64,000 nt of DNA from Teredinibacter haidensis (GTDB taxonomy: Bacteria; Pseudomonadota; Gammaproteobacteria; Pseudomonadales; Cellvibrionaceae). The DNA lies in assembly GCF_014211975.1 (NCBI RefSeq), contig NZ_CP060084.1, positions 3,607,001 through 3,671,000 on the forward strand, read 5' to 3'. The notes below the pieces were generated by a model, which saw only the letters and a list, made by a program, of their open reading frames with translations, was not told the origin of the DNA and did no database searches. Shown here piece after piece: positions 18,201 through 27,798 of this stretch. Within the stretch, counting starts at the first letter, position 1; each line of letters opens with the position of its first letter. The translations under genes were made by a program, and so were the position numbers.

Positions 18201-19487
18201 CTAAAATGCCCATCCAAATTGCATTGCCGCACCGGTAGTATCGGCACTCCGAGAATACGATAGCTCGAATACCGCGCGTTTAAACTGATATGCAATGCCG
18301 CCTGCAATAACGTCATCCCTCAAACCCGTAATATCCTGCCGATACCCCAAACGCAGCTCCGTGGAATTAAATATTGAAACTGCAGCCCCCAGGCTGGCTT
18401 CCTGAGTTGCCGCCTCTGCCGCGATGGGTTTATTTTCAATCACATCAACATCCAGCCCCAGCGTAAACCTGTCATTCACGTAGGCCAAACCAAGACGCGG
18501 TTTGGCCTTTAACTGCAGAGTTAATTCATCTTCCGTTTTAAATTTTTTCGGCAGTAAATCTTTAACGGCAAAGGCGACCCGATAATGATCGAACATTTCC
18601 AGCACAACGCCCATATCCGCATTTAAATTAACATAGGTTCGCTGACTGCCAATAAAATCCAATTCGTCGGCATCAAAATCGGTTGTTTCTCGAAACACAT
18701 CCACGCGCATGACCTTGGGTGTAATACCCAGGGCAAGCGACTGACCAAACACGTCAAACTGCTTAGCCATGGCAACGGCCCACTCGGTAATCACAATACC
18801 ACTTAAATCAGCAGTTGAATTAAATTGCTCGGTCGGGTCGATAAGATTACCGTTACTATCAATTAGTTCTGCTGGAATTTCAGTAATGTCACCACCGGTG
18901 GCAACGACTTCCAAAGCCGTGATATAGCTATCCAGCAACACCTGATCCTCCTCTGGAATATGGGAACTTCCCGCCCCAATCGCTCGCACACCAAAATAGA
19001 AAGCGCCGCCCTCCAGCATACTCGGCTCACTGACAGAAAAACCCAGAAAGGCCTCACCAGATACATCTTGGTTGGCAAGGTCGTCCAACAGCGACTGCAA
19101 TTCGCGCGCGTCGGCCGCTACCTGACCTGCCGTTTCGGGGCTTAGCTGAACATTAAAAGCATCTACCGACTGGCCCAGCCGTGTGTCCAAATCATCTGAC
19201 ACCGCATCGGCAATATCTTCCGATACATTATCGGCTTGAACCACGAAGTTAGGGAGCACAAATCGACCATCCTGACTGTCATCCTCACTTTCACTGTGCA
19301 ACGCCAATAATGCCGGATTGTAGTATTGCGCCTGGTGCCAGGTGGCCGAAGCCACGGCGGCGCCCCCCATAGCCAAGCCACGGGAATCGTATATGCCATA
19401 ATTAATCGCCTGCGCTGACAGCGGCAGCAGACCAAAAGAGAGAAGAAAAATGGAAGACGTTATGAGCCTATGGTGAACTAGCGTCAC
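18201..19487 (-). CDS. TraF/FadL-like outer-membrane beta-barrel protein
   Basis: 428 residues with a signal peptide (LSFGLLPLSAQA) followed by the OmpP1/FadL/TraF opening YDSRGLAMGGAAVASATW and YYNPALLAL. The C-terminal half alternates hydrophobic residues and ends in Phe (MQFGWAF), as outer-membrane barrels do. It resembles chromosomal TraF_2 family proteins; there is no conjugation locus nearby, so a transfer role is not implied. Start is GTG without a clear ribosome binding site. Divergent from hemW. Confidence 0.72.
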   Translation of the reverse strand: MTLVHHRLITSSIFLLSFGLLPLSAQAINYGIYDSRGLAMGGAAVASATWHQAQYYNPALLALHSESEDDSQDGRFVLPNFVVQADNVSEDIADAVSDDLDTRLGQSVDAFNVQLSPETAGQVAADARELQSLLDDLANQDVSGEAFLGFSVSEPSMLEGGAFYFGVRAIGAGSSHIPEEDQVLLDSYITALEVVATGGDITEIPAELIDSNGNLIDPTEQFNSTADLSGIVITEWAVAMAKQFDVFGQSLALGITPKVMRVDVFRETTDFDADELDFIGSQRTYVNLNADMGVVLEMFDHYRVAFAVKDLLPKKFKTEDELTLQLKAKPRLGLAYVNDRFTLGLDVDVIENKPIAAEAATQEASLGAAVSIFNSTELRLGYRQDITGLRDDVIAGGIAYQFKRAVFELSYSRSADTTGAAMQFGWAF

Positions 19488-19631
19488 AGCGGTTGCCCTT
19501 TGTTGGGTTGGATAAGAACCATTAAGTGTAATAGCTTCCAGTAAACAGCGGTTGTTTGAATTTGTAATGCTATAGACCCGAACGCTTCGGCTCAGTAAAG
19601 TAACTGCCCACGCCGCCTATTGCCATCGACT

Positions 19632-20810
19632 ATGCCCGATTTTCAGCCCTTCGACCCCCTGCCGCCCCTTTCGCTCTATGTCCATATTCCCTGGTGCGTA
19701 CGCAAGTGTCCCTACTGTGACTTCAACTCTCATCAGGCCGAGGCTGATCTGCCCGTCGACGAATACCTCAACGCTATCGCATTGGATTTGGCCCAGGATG
19801 CATCGCTGGCCCAGGGCAGGAAGATACAAACCGTCTTTTTTGGCGGCGGTACACCAAGCCTGCTGCCCGCTTCTGCCATCGCTCGCATACTGGAAACGGC
19901 AGAACATTCTATTGGCCTGAGCCGACAATGCGAGATCACTCTCGAAGCTAACCCCGGCACGGCGGAATACGACAACTTCAGCGGCTATATCAACGCTGGC
20001 GTTAACCGCCTATCTATGGGCGTACAAAGTTTCGATGCCGACAAACTTCAGCGCCTGGGGCGTATTCACTCACCGGATGACGTACACCGAGCCTTTAAGC
20101 TGGCGCGCGACGCCGGTTTCGACAATATCAATCTCGACCTAATGTTCGCCCTGCCAGAACAAACACCCGAGCAGGCCATGGACGATTTACGTCAGGCCAT
20201 TGCCTTGGAGCCCGAGCATCTGTCGTGGTATCAGCTCACCATCGAACCGAATACCGAATTTTATAGCCGTCCCCCGCAGCAACCGGAAGACGACAGTATT
20301 TGGCAGACCCAACAGCAGGGGCAGTCGCTGTTGGCCGAGGCGGGCTTCCAACAATATGAAATATCGGCCTATGCTCGCCAAGGGCAGAGGGCAGCCCATA
20401 ACCTGAACTACTGGCAGTTTGGTGACTACCTCGCAACCGGCGCCGGAGCGCATGGAAAAATAACCTTAAAACAGCCGCGGCAGATTCTGCGCTATCGAAA
20501 AACCCGGCTCCCCAGGCATTATATGGCTGCGGCCACTATAACCGACGATAACACCAACCCATTCAATGCCGACCTCCACATCGTTACCAACGAGGCTCTG
20601 CCCTTTGAATTTATGATGAACGCCCTACGACTGGTTGAAGGTGTACCAAGTGACTTATACGCGGCGCGTACCGGAATGGCGCTTTCGAGCATCGAGCCTA
20701 CGCTTTCCCAACAACACAAACGGGGGTTACTCTCGTCATACAACAATAGACTGCAGGCCAGCCCTCAGGGGCTGCTGTACCTTAACAATTTACTGGAGTC
20801 GTTCCTGTAG
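19632..20810 (+). CDS. hemW: Heme chaperone HemW (radical SAM)
   Basis: Radical SAM protein related to coproporphyrinogen dehydrogenase that binds heme and delivers it to respiratory enzymes. The cluster motif is C22-X3-C26-X2-C29 in CVRKCPYCDFNSH; the extra Cys of true HemN (CxxxCxxCxC) is absent, so HemW is the better name. Family blocks GGGTPSLL and MGVQSFD are present. ATG 19632 is preferred to TTG 19620. Usually near trmB in Pseudomonas but here distant. Confidence 0.92.
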   Translation: MPDFQPFDPLPPLSLYVHIPWCVRKCPYCDFNSHQAEADLPVDEYLNAIALDLAQDASLAQGRKIQTVFFGGGTPSLLPASAIARILETAEHSIGLSRQCEITLEANPGTAEYDNFSGYINAGVNRLSMGVQSFDADKLQRLGRIHSPDDVHRAFKLARDAGFDNINLDLMFALPEQTPEQAMDDLRQAIALEPEHLSWYQLTIEPNTEFYSRPPQQPEDDSIWQTQQQGQSLLAEAGFQQYEISAYARQGQRAAHNLNYWQFGDYLATGAGAHGKITLKQPRQILRYRKTRLPRHYMAAATITDDNTNPFNADLHIVTNEALPFEFMMNALRLVEGVPSDLYAARTGMALSSIEPTLSQQHKRGLLSSYNNRLQASPQGLLYLNNLLESFL

Positions 20811-20904
20811 AGGCCTCCTTTTATAGACTGCTACACTAAGGGGAGCCGCTAAAGGCGCTTTAAATCCATAAAGCATTCGGCCATTTACTCGCAAGAATCA
20901 CTTT

Positions 20905-23244
20905 ATGCAAAAACCAACCAGACCCACCAAACAAAGTATCGCCCAGCGCTTAACCCTAGCGGTTCTGCTAATAGGTGCCGTTCTTATATCGCTTGGTCTG
21001 GCCGAAAGAATGATCCTGGATCACCAGTACACCAACCAACTCAAAAACGAACTTGAGCAAAGCGCGCAGTCTATTACCCCCTGGCTTTCCCGCGCGCTTG
21101 CTAGTGGCGATGTCGAACAGGCCAAGCAGGTTCTGGAAGACCAGCAAAAACGCTCCCCCCATCTGGGACTCGCCCTGTCCCAGCAAGCGGGGGCGAATAC
21201 GAAAACTTATTTCAACGCGCCCGCTACAGAAGAAAAGTGGGCTGCGCATAAACTTAGCCAGAGCTACATTATCGCTACGGAGCAGGGCAGCTATAACCTC
21301 ACCCTGTCCGGCTCAGATAACTTTCTCAACCGTCAATTTTTAACAATCCTGCTCTCCAATTTTGTTCTCGAAAGCCTTCTAATACTGATAATGGCTTTTT
21401 CAACGCTTCATCTGGTTCAACACCTGATTATTCGCCATCTACACCGAATTGCGAACCATGCCAGCTCTGTGTCGCTAACCAACATCGGCGACCCTATCCA
21501 CTTGGACAGACCGGTACGCGACAATGTTAAAGATGAGCTGGATGAACTGCTCGAATCTCTCGAAACCATGCGCGCAACCCTACATGAAGACGTAGAACAA
21601 CGTCATGCAATAGAACATGCTCTACTCTCAGAAAAGGAAGAAAAGCTTGAAACCCGAAAACTAATTCAACAATTCGAAGCTGCCAATCAGGCAAAAAGCC
21701 ATTTTATTGCCACCATGAGCCACGAGATTCGGACCCCGATGAATGGCGTTATCGGCATGATAGAAATGCTTAGGGACACCCCCTTAAACGACGCACAAAA
21801 ACATTATCTGGATGTTATTTTCCGCTCAGGGGAATCCCTGCTTTCGATCATTAACGATATTCTCGACTACTCCAAAATCGAAGCAGGCAAAATGCATATT
21901 GAAAAGGTCGAATTCGATCTTAACGAGCTGATTAACGATTGCCTGCAACTCTTTAGTGCGACAACACATAAACGCGATATCGAGCTTGTGTGCGATGTAC
22001 ATCCATCAACCCCTATCTATTTGAGCGGCGACCCAACGCGCCTGCGCCAGATTCTAGTCAACCTGATCGGCAACGCATTTAAATTTACGTCCGCTGGTTA
22101 TGTATTCCTGCAAGTCGAACCCGAAGAGCACACCGTCAGTGAATCTCCCAAGTTAAAATTTTCCATCAGCGATAGCGGTATTGGTATAGAGGAAAAAAAG
22201 CAGAAGCACCTTTTCAATGCATTTAGCCAGGCAGATGCCACAACCACCCGTCGCTTTGGAGGTACCGGTCTCGGTCTCGCTATCTGCAAACAACTTGTGG
22301 GATTAATGAACGGCCAAATTGGCGTGGTCAGCAAACCAACGGAAGGTTCCACGTTCTGGTTTACCAGCCAATTCTATATACCCGAAGATTCATCCAACCG
22401 TCAGGCGCCCAGCTCCAGTCTGGCTCTGTCCGGCAAGCGCATCCTGGCCATTCACAGCTCGCCGATACTGAATCGCGCCTTTAGAAAACACTGTCTCTCG
22501 TGGAATGTTGTCTGCGATTCGTTGGACAATGTCGATGCTGCCCTCACACGATTAAAAACATTGCCGCCCGAACGAAAATACGATTTTCTTTTTGTCGACC
22601 AATCTGTTGATGGCAAAGACGGGTTCACCGTGGCTAAAAACATTCGCGAGATGAAAACCTACGCCGAAACTCCCATTATTCTGCTAACCCGTGAGCGTAC
22701 GACCAAATTTTCAATGGAGCAATTAACGCCCATTACATCGGTTCTGCCCCGTCCACTCACTGTGCAAGCGATACAAAATACGCTGCTCGCGCAAGCCACC
22801 GGCGTCATGCTAGATGAACTCATTACAATGGAAAGCAAAAGCGTTTGCCCACAACGTGGACTCAACGTTCTGGTAGCAGAGGACAATGTCGTTAACCGCA
22901 TGGTTATCGAAGGTTTGCTCAGTAAAATTGATATCAAACCCATATTCGCCGAAAACGGCAAAGAAGCCGTCGAGGCCTATATGGATTCTGACCCGCTTTT
23001 CGACCTTATTTTTATGGACTGTGAAATGCCCGAGATGGATGGTTTCGAGGCTACTGAAAAAATTCGCGAACAGGAATACAATAAAGCCTATACACCCATT
23101 CCCATTATCGCGCTCACCGCCCATGTTGAAGCCGAGCACCGGCAACATGTATTTAACGTGGGAATGAATTACTACCTGGCTAAACCCGTAACAATGGAAA
23201 AACTTCGCGAATCCCTCGTTTCAGTAGGATTGTTGCAGGATTAA
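20905..23244 (+). CDS. Hybrid sensor histidine kinase with two receiver domains
   Basis: 779 residues. A membrane helix at about 15-33, a periplasmic sensor to about 145, and a second helix at about 147-168 precede the linker. A HisKA domain follows with His273 in MSHEIRTPMNG, then a HATPase with NLIGNAFKFT, DSGIGI and GGTGLGLA. The first receiver (about 515-630) keeps a candidate Asp565 but lacks the usual acidic pair, so it may be degenerate. The second receiver has EDN and phospho-acceptor Asp705 in FMDCEMPEMDGFE. The layout resembles BarA without the C-terminal Hpt, which must be elsewhere. The signal is unknown. Confidence 0.9.
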   Translation: MQKPTRPTKQSIAQRLTLAVLLIGAVLISLGLAERMILDHQYTNQLKNELEQSAQSITPWLSRALASGDVEQAKQVLEDQQKRSPHLGLALSQQAGANTKTYFNAPATEEKWAAHKLSQSYIIATEQGSYNLTLSGSDNFLNRQFLTILLSNFVLESLLILIMAFSTLHLVQHLIIRHLHRIANHASSVSLTNIGDPIHLDRPVRDNVKDELDELLESLETMRATLHEDVEQRHAIEHALLSEKEEKLETRKLIQQFEAANQAKSHFIATMSHEIRTPMNGVIGMIEMLRDTPLNDAQKHYLDVIFRSGESLLSIINDILDYSKIEAGKMHIEKVEFDLNELINDCLQLFSATTHKRDIELVCDVHPSTPIYLSGDPTRLRQILVNLIGNAFKFTSAGYVFLQVEPEEHTVSESPKLKFSISDSGIGIEEKKQKHLFNAFSQADATTTRRFGGTGLGLAICKQLVGLMNGQIGVVSKPTEGSTFWFTSQFYIPEDSSNRQAPSSSLALSGKRILAIHSSPILNRAFRKHCLSWNVVCDSLDNVDAALTRLKTLPPERKYDFLFVDQSVDGKDGFTVAKNIREMKTYAETPIILLTRERTTKFSMEQLTPITSVLPRPLTVQAIQNTLLAQATGVMLDELITMESKSVCPQRGLNVLVAEDNVVNRMVIEGLLSKIDIKPIFAENGKEAVEAYMDSDPLFDLIFMDCEMPEMDGFEATEKIREQEYNKAYTPIPIIALTAHVEAEHRQHVFNVGMNYYLAKPVTMEKLRESLVSVGLLQD

Positions 23245-23343
23245 CCACAGGCGACTGATCGCTTTCAAGAAAAGCGTCATCGCACCGAAACTTTTTTCAC
23301 ATATTCTATATACTGGTTTTAACGATTATCAGGACAGCCCCGA

Positions 23344-25452
23344 ATGCCCGAAGTAAACACGCCCCCCAGCAACACAGATACTTCCGATCCCGTTTCGCTC
23401 GACAGCAACATCTACTACAACAATCGGGAGTTGAGCCACCTAGCCTTTAACCAGCGAGTGCTTGCACAAGCTCTGGACGAAAGCCATCCACTACTGGAAA
23501 GGTTGAAATTTTTACTCATTTTCAGCTCAAACCTCGACGAGTTCTTCGAGATTCGTGTAGCAGGTTTAATGCAGAGCATTAAATTCGAAAGGGAAACCAC
23601 CGGGCCAGACGGTATGCATCCCAGCAAAGTGCTGCGAAAAATTAGTGAAATCTGCCACAAGACCGTCGAACAACAATATCAGACTCTCAACGATATTCTT
23701 ATTCCGGCAATGAAAGCAGAAGGTATTCGGTTTATTCGCCGCAAAAACTGGACACCCGAGCAAACCGCGTGGGTAGAGCAGTTTGTAGAGCGCGAAGTAC
23801 TCCCTATCATCAGCCCCATCGGTATCGACCCGGCCCACCCCTTCCCTCGCTTGGTCAATAAAAGCCTCAACTTTATTGTTAAGCTCGAGGGCAAAGATGC
23901 CTTTGGTCGTGATTTAAACTACGCCATCCTGCCAGCGCCCCGCACCTTGCCGCGGGTGATTAAGCTGCCAGATGGCCTCGGCGAGCCCGGTCACAATTTT
24001 ATATTTCTGTCCTCCATGATCCACGCCAATACAGAAAAGATGTTCCCCGGTATGACGGCCCAGGGTTGTTATCAATTCCGCATAACGCGCAACGCCGATC
24101 TCGATGTCGACATGGAAGGTATTGCCGATCTCGCCCGCGCACTGCGAGGTGAACTGCACTCCCGCCGCTTTGGCACGGCGGTTCGCCTGGAAGTAGCCGA
24201 TAACTGCCCCGAAGAACTCACCCAGTTTCTACTAAAAGAAGTCGGCCTGACCGAGAAAGAGCTTTATCGCGTACACGGGCCAGTAAACCTCAAGCGACTG
24301 ATGCAAGTGCCTGCGCAAGTCGGTCGGCCAGATTTACTCTACCCTCCGTTTACCCCCACCATGCCCAAGGGCCTGGCTCGCAAGGACAATATTTTTGACG
24401 CCGTGTCGCGCAAAGACTATCTGCTCCTTCACCCCTTTGAATCTTTCGCTCCAGTACTGCAGCTATTGCGACAGTCCGCCAAAGATCCGAACGTTGTCGC
24501 CATCAAACAAACGCTCTACCGTTCGGGCGGCATCAAATCATCCATTGTCGACGCACTGATTGACGCGGCACGCAACGGCAAAGAAGTCACGGCCATTGTC
24601 GAACTTCGCGCCCGTTTCGATGAAGAGGAAAACCTGGAGCTGGCCAGCCGACTTCAGGAAGCCGGTGCCGTAGTCGTCTACGGTGTAGTAGGCTACAAAA
24701 CCCACTCAAAAATGATTCTCGTGGTACGACGGGAAGACGGCGTACTAAAGCGCTACGTTCATTTGGGTACCGGGAATTACCACAGCGGCAACGCCCGACT
24801 GTATACCGACTATTCGCTGCTTACCGCCGACCCAGTACTCTGCGAAGATGTTCACCGTGTCTTCCAACAGCTCACAGGCATGGGCAAAACAGCGCGCATG
24901 GACAAGCTGATACATGCGCCTTTCACCCTAAAACGCCAACTGATTCGTATGATCGACAACGAAGCAAAGGCCCACAAAGAAGGCAAACCCGCACACATCA
25001 TCATGAAGTGTAACGGGCTGACTGAGCCCAAAGTCATTCAGGCGCTATACAAAGCATCCCAGGCTGGCGTGCCCATCGATTTAATTATCCGCGGTATGTG
25101 CTGCCTGCGTCCGGGTGTTCCCGGTGTATCCGAGACCATTCGCGTACGCTCTATTGTCGGTCGCTTTCTGGAACATACCCGCACCTACTACTTTGCCAAT
25201 GCCGAACCCACCGTGTTCTGTGCCAGCGCCGACCTAATGGAGCGAAACCTCAACCACCGGGTGGAAACCTGCTTCCCGGTACAGCAACCCGAACTGGCCG
25301 AGCGTATTCGCAAAGACCTGGAACTGTACCTGAGCGACAATCTTCGCAGCTGGCAGCTAGACACTAAAGGCAGCTACAGCGCCAACAGCCCCAAAGCTGA
25401 AGAACCCCAGATAGGCGCACAGGAAGAGCTGTTAAAACTCCTGTCGAATTAG
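23344..25452 (+). CDS. ppk1: Polyphosphate kinase 1
   Basis: Reversibly polymerises the gamma-phosphate of ATP into polyphosphate. 702 residues with N-terminal ELSHLAFNQRVL, KQTLYRSGG, and the phosphorylated histidine His454 in VGYKTHSKM. The second histidine region is NLNHRVETCFPV. ATG start. In Pseudomonas ppk1 neighbours trxA and rho with ppx between; here ppx is absent between ppk1 and trxA. Confidence 0.96.
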   Translation: MPEVNTPPSNTDTSDPVSLDSNIYYNNRELSHLAFNQRVLAQALDESHPLLERLKFLLIFSSNLDEFFEIRVAGLMQSIKFERETTGPDGMHPSKVLRKISEICHKTVEQQYQTLNDILIPAMKAEGIRFIRRKNWTPEQTAWVEQFVEREVLPIISPIGIDPAHPFPRLVNKSLNFIVKLEGKDAFGRDLNYAILPAPRTLPRVIKLPDGLGEPGHNFIFLSSMIHANTEKMFPGMTAQGCYQFRITRNADLDVDMEGIADLARALRGELHSRRFGTAVRLEVADNCPEELTQFLLKEVGLTEKELYRVHGPVNLKRLMQVPAQVGRPDLLYPPFTPTMPKGLARKDNIFDAVSRKDYLLLHPFESFAPVLQLLRQSAKDPNVVAIKQTLYRSGGIKSSIVDALIDAARNGKEVTAIVELRARFDEEENLELASRLQEAGAVVVYGVVGYKTHSKMILVVRREDGVLKRYVHLGTGNYHSGNARLYTDYSLLTADPVLCEDVHRVFQQLTGMGKTARMDKLIHAPFTLKRQLIRMIDNEAKAHKEGKPAHIIMKCNGLTEPKVIQALYKASQAGVPIDLIIRGMCCLRPGVPGVSETIRVRSIVGRFLEHTRTYYFANAEPTVFCASADLMERNLNHRVETCFPVQQPELAERIRKDLELYLSDNLRSWQLDTKGSYSANSPKAEEPQIGAQEELLKLLSN

Positions 25453-25594
25453 TGATTTAGCGCCACTATCACATCGATAGACACTAAATCGCACGAAACA
25501 AAGAGGCGTTAAAGGTATTTGGCCTTGTATCGGAATCGGGCTATCCTTATCATTACGGCCTCTTCCCGAAACCCCCCATTTGGAGAATCTACAT

Positions 25595-25921
25595 ATGAGT
25601 GACGCGATCGTTCACACTAGCGATGCAAACTTCGAACAGGACGTGCTGTCCGCAGAAGGTCCGGTTCTGGTCGACTTTTGGGCTGCCTGGTGTGGCCCCT
25701 GTAAAATGATCGCACCTGTTCTGGATGAACTTTCTCAGGAGTACGGTGATAAAATCAAGATCTGTAAGATGGATGTTGATGCCAACAAGGCAACACCGGC
25801 TAAATTTAATATTCGTGGTATACCCACCCTGATCATTTTCAAGAATGGTAGCGCGGAAGGCACCAAAGTCGGTGCTCTATCGAAAGCTCAGCTGAAAGAA
25901 TTTATCGACAGCAACCTGTAA
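25595..25921 (+). CDS. trxA: Thioredoxin
   Basis: 108-residue thioredoxin with active site W32-C-G-P-C36 and the cis-Pro loop IRGIPTLI. Reduces protein disulfides with NADPH via thioredoxin reductase. ATG 25595 is chosen because TGGAGA lies 9 bases before it; the in-frame TTG upstream would add residues not in the family. Ends in a strong terminator and precedes rho. Confidence 0.96.
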   Translation: MSDAIVHTSDANFEQDVLSAEGPVLVDFWAAWCGPCKMIAPVLDELSQEYGDKIKICKMDVDANKATPAKFNIRGIPTLIIFKNGSAEGTKVGALSKAQLKEFIDSNL

Positions 25922-25930
25922 TACAGAAAC

Positions 25931-25972
25931 CTTGGACACAGTTGCACCCACAACTGTGTCCAAGTCAAATTG
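25931..25972 (+). terminator. Rho-independent terminator after trxA
   Basis: CTTGGACACAGTTG and CAACTGTGTCCAAG form a perfect 14-base stem with a six-base loop, followed by an AT-rich TCAAATTGTTT tail, nine bases after the trxA stop. Confidence 0.85.
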
Positions 25973-26344
25973 TTTACGATTTGTTCTTTGCACTCCTGAA
26001 AATTTGTAGCTATACTGCATTTGTCTTGCAATTAAGCATTTCCGCTCATCTCCCCTGCAGTCAATCATACCCCGACTTACAGCAACCCGATGACCGGATC
26101 AAGGCAATACCAGCTGCCCAATCGGATCCCTTTTACCCATACTCGTGCTTGCGACAGCAATACCCGGCCCAACCCACGGCCACACTGACTTCGAAGCACT
26201 TATTATTTCCGACGTTTAGTTCGCGCAGCATCATAACGACATAAACATTGAACCGCCGTTGATTAACACATTACAGATTCACAAACTTATTATTAATAAA
26301 ATCGTCTGGCCCAGGCCAACATCCTCCCTACCGTATTAAATCTT
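25973..26344 (+). promoter_or_regulatory. rho: rho leader region
   Basis: About 370 bases between the trxA terminator and rho. A long C-rich, G-poor stretch (around 26040-26190) is the type of sequence Rho binds, and rho mRNAs are known to be autoregulated by leader attenuation in E. coli. Calling this leader autoregulatory is inference from that. No coding sequence supported. Confidence 0.5.
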
Positions 26345-27604
26345 ATGAACCTTACCGACCTCAAGAAAAAACCCATAGAAGAACTTATCGATCTCGCCAA
26401 AGAGATGGGCATGGAAAGTCTTGCCCGCTCTCGCAAGCAAGATGTGATATTCAATATACTCAAACGCCATGCCCGCAGCGGCGAAGACATATACGGTGAC
26501 GGTGTACTAGAAATACTCCAAGACGGTTTTGGCTTTTTGCGCTCAGCCGGTGCAAGCTATCTGGCTGGCCCGGACGATATTTACGTATCCCCCAGCCAAA
26601 TTCGACGCTTCAACCTTCGTACGGGCGATACCATTTCCGGAAAGATTCGCCCCCCCAAAGAAGGCGAACGTTATTTTGCTCTATTAAAAGTTAACCAGAT
26701 TAACTTCGACAAACCGGAAAATTCGCGCAACAAAATTCTGTTCGAAAACCTTACTCCACTGTTTCCTACCAAGCGCCTGATGTTGGAAACTGGAAATGGC
26801 TCCTCGGAAGACTTAACCGGCCGTATCATCGATTTAATCTCACCAATCGGTAAAGGTCAGCGTGGCTTGATTGTAGCGCCACCCAAAGCCGGTAAAACCA
26901 TTATGATGCAGCATATTGCGCAGGCCATTACTCGCAATAATCCCGAGTGCCACTTAATTGTTCTGCTAATCGACGAACGTCCAGAAGAAGTCACCGAAAT
27001 GCAACGCTCAGTGCGCGGCGAAGTGGTTGCCTCCACCTTCGATGAACCGCCCTCGCGTCACGTACAAGTCGCGGAAATGGTTATTGAGCGAGCCAAGCGT
27101 TTGGTTGAACACAAAAAAGATGTGGTTATCCTGCTCGATTCCATTACCCGATTAGCCCGCGCCTACAACACCGTTATTCCTTCCTCCGGTAAAGTGCTGA
27201 CCGGCGGTGTGGACGCCCACGCCCTGGAACGCCCCAAGCGTTTCTTCGGAGCCGCACGAAATATTGAGGAAGGCGGCAGCCTATCTATCGTCGCAACCGC
27301 TCTAATCGATACCGGTTCGAAAATGGACGAGGTTATCTACGAAGAATTTAAAGGCACAGGCAACCTGGAATTGCACCTCGATCGAAAAATTGCTGAAAAG
27401 CGCATTTATCCTGCCATTAACATTCGCCGCTCCGGAACCCGCCGCGAAGATCTGTTAATGAAGGAAGATGAACTTTCTCGCGTATGGATTCTGCGCAAGC
27501 TGCTTCACGATATGGAAGATACTTCTGCAACTGAATTTTTAATTGATCGACTGAAAGGCTTTAAATCCAACGATCAGTTCTTCCTTTCTATGAAGTCAAA
27601 ATAA
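26345..27604 (+). CDS. rho: Transcription termination factor Rho
   Basis: Hexameric RNA-dependent ATPase. 419 residues with N-terminal MNLTDLKKKPIEELIDLAKE, the RNA-binding DGFGFLRSAGASYLAGPDDI, Walker A PPKAGKTIMMQ and the Q/R-loop regions (SGKVLTGGVDAHAL, GTGNLELHLDR). Same length as E. coli Rho. Confidence 0.97.
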   Translation: MNLTDLKKKPIEELIDLAKEMGMESLARSRKQDVIFNILKRHARSGEDIYGDGVLEILQDGFGFLRSAGASYLAGPDDIYVSPSQIRRFNLRTGDTISGKIRPPKEGERYFALLKVNQINFDKPENSRNKILFENLTPLFPTKRLMLETGNGSSEDLTGRIIDLISPIGKGQRGLIVAPPKAGKTIMMQHIAQAITRNNPECHLIVLLIDERPEEVTEMQRSVRGEVVASTFDEPPSRHVQVAEMVIERAKRLVEHKKDVVILLDSITRLARAYNTVIPSSGKVLTGGVDAHALERPKRFFGAARNIEEGGSLSIVATALIDTGSKMDEVIYEEFKGTGNLELHLDRKIAEKRIYPAINIRRSGTRREDLLMKEDELSRVWILRKLLHDMEDTSATEFLIDRLKGFKSNDQFFLSMKSK

Positions 27605-27611
27605 CGATAGC

Positions 27612-27781
27612 AGCGCTTCGCTTCCGGAGCGCCCGCTACGCGCAACCAAAATACGGAACGCCGCCAAAAGCGGCTTCTGTAAATAAAAAACACACCTACG
27701 ACAACTATTCAATTCCTGAAGGGAGCTTGCGACCGCTCCGTATTCCAGCAGGCCACAAGGCCGCTCAAGAAGCGAAGCGCT
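27612..27781. repeat. Imperfect inverted repeat between rho and ubiD
   Basis: AGCGCTTCGCTTC at 27612 is repeated exactly inverted (GAAGCGAAGCGCT) at 27769. A nested pair, AATACGGA near 27652 and TCCGTATT near 27736, lies inside, so about 45 bases of each end match imperfectly. It could fold as one large stem or be a remnant of a small MITE-like element. The right end lies just before the ubiD start. Confidence 0.5.
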
Positions 27782-27798
27782 CCGCACAACGTGCATTT

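Noticed and set aside
20905..23244. Calling the hybrid kinase BarA
   Set aside because: The C-terminal Hpt domain of BarA is missing and the first receiver looks degenerate, so only a generic name is justified.
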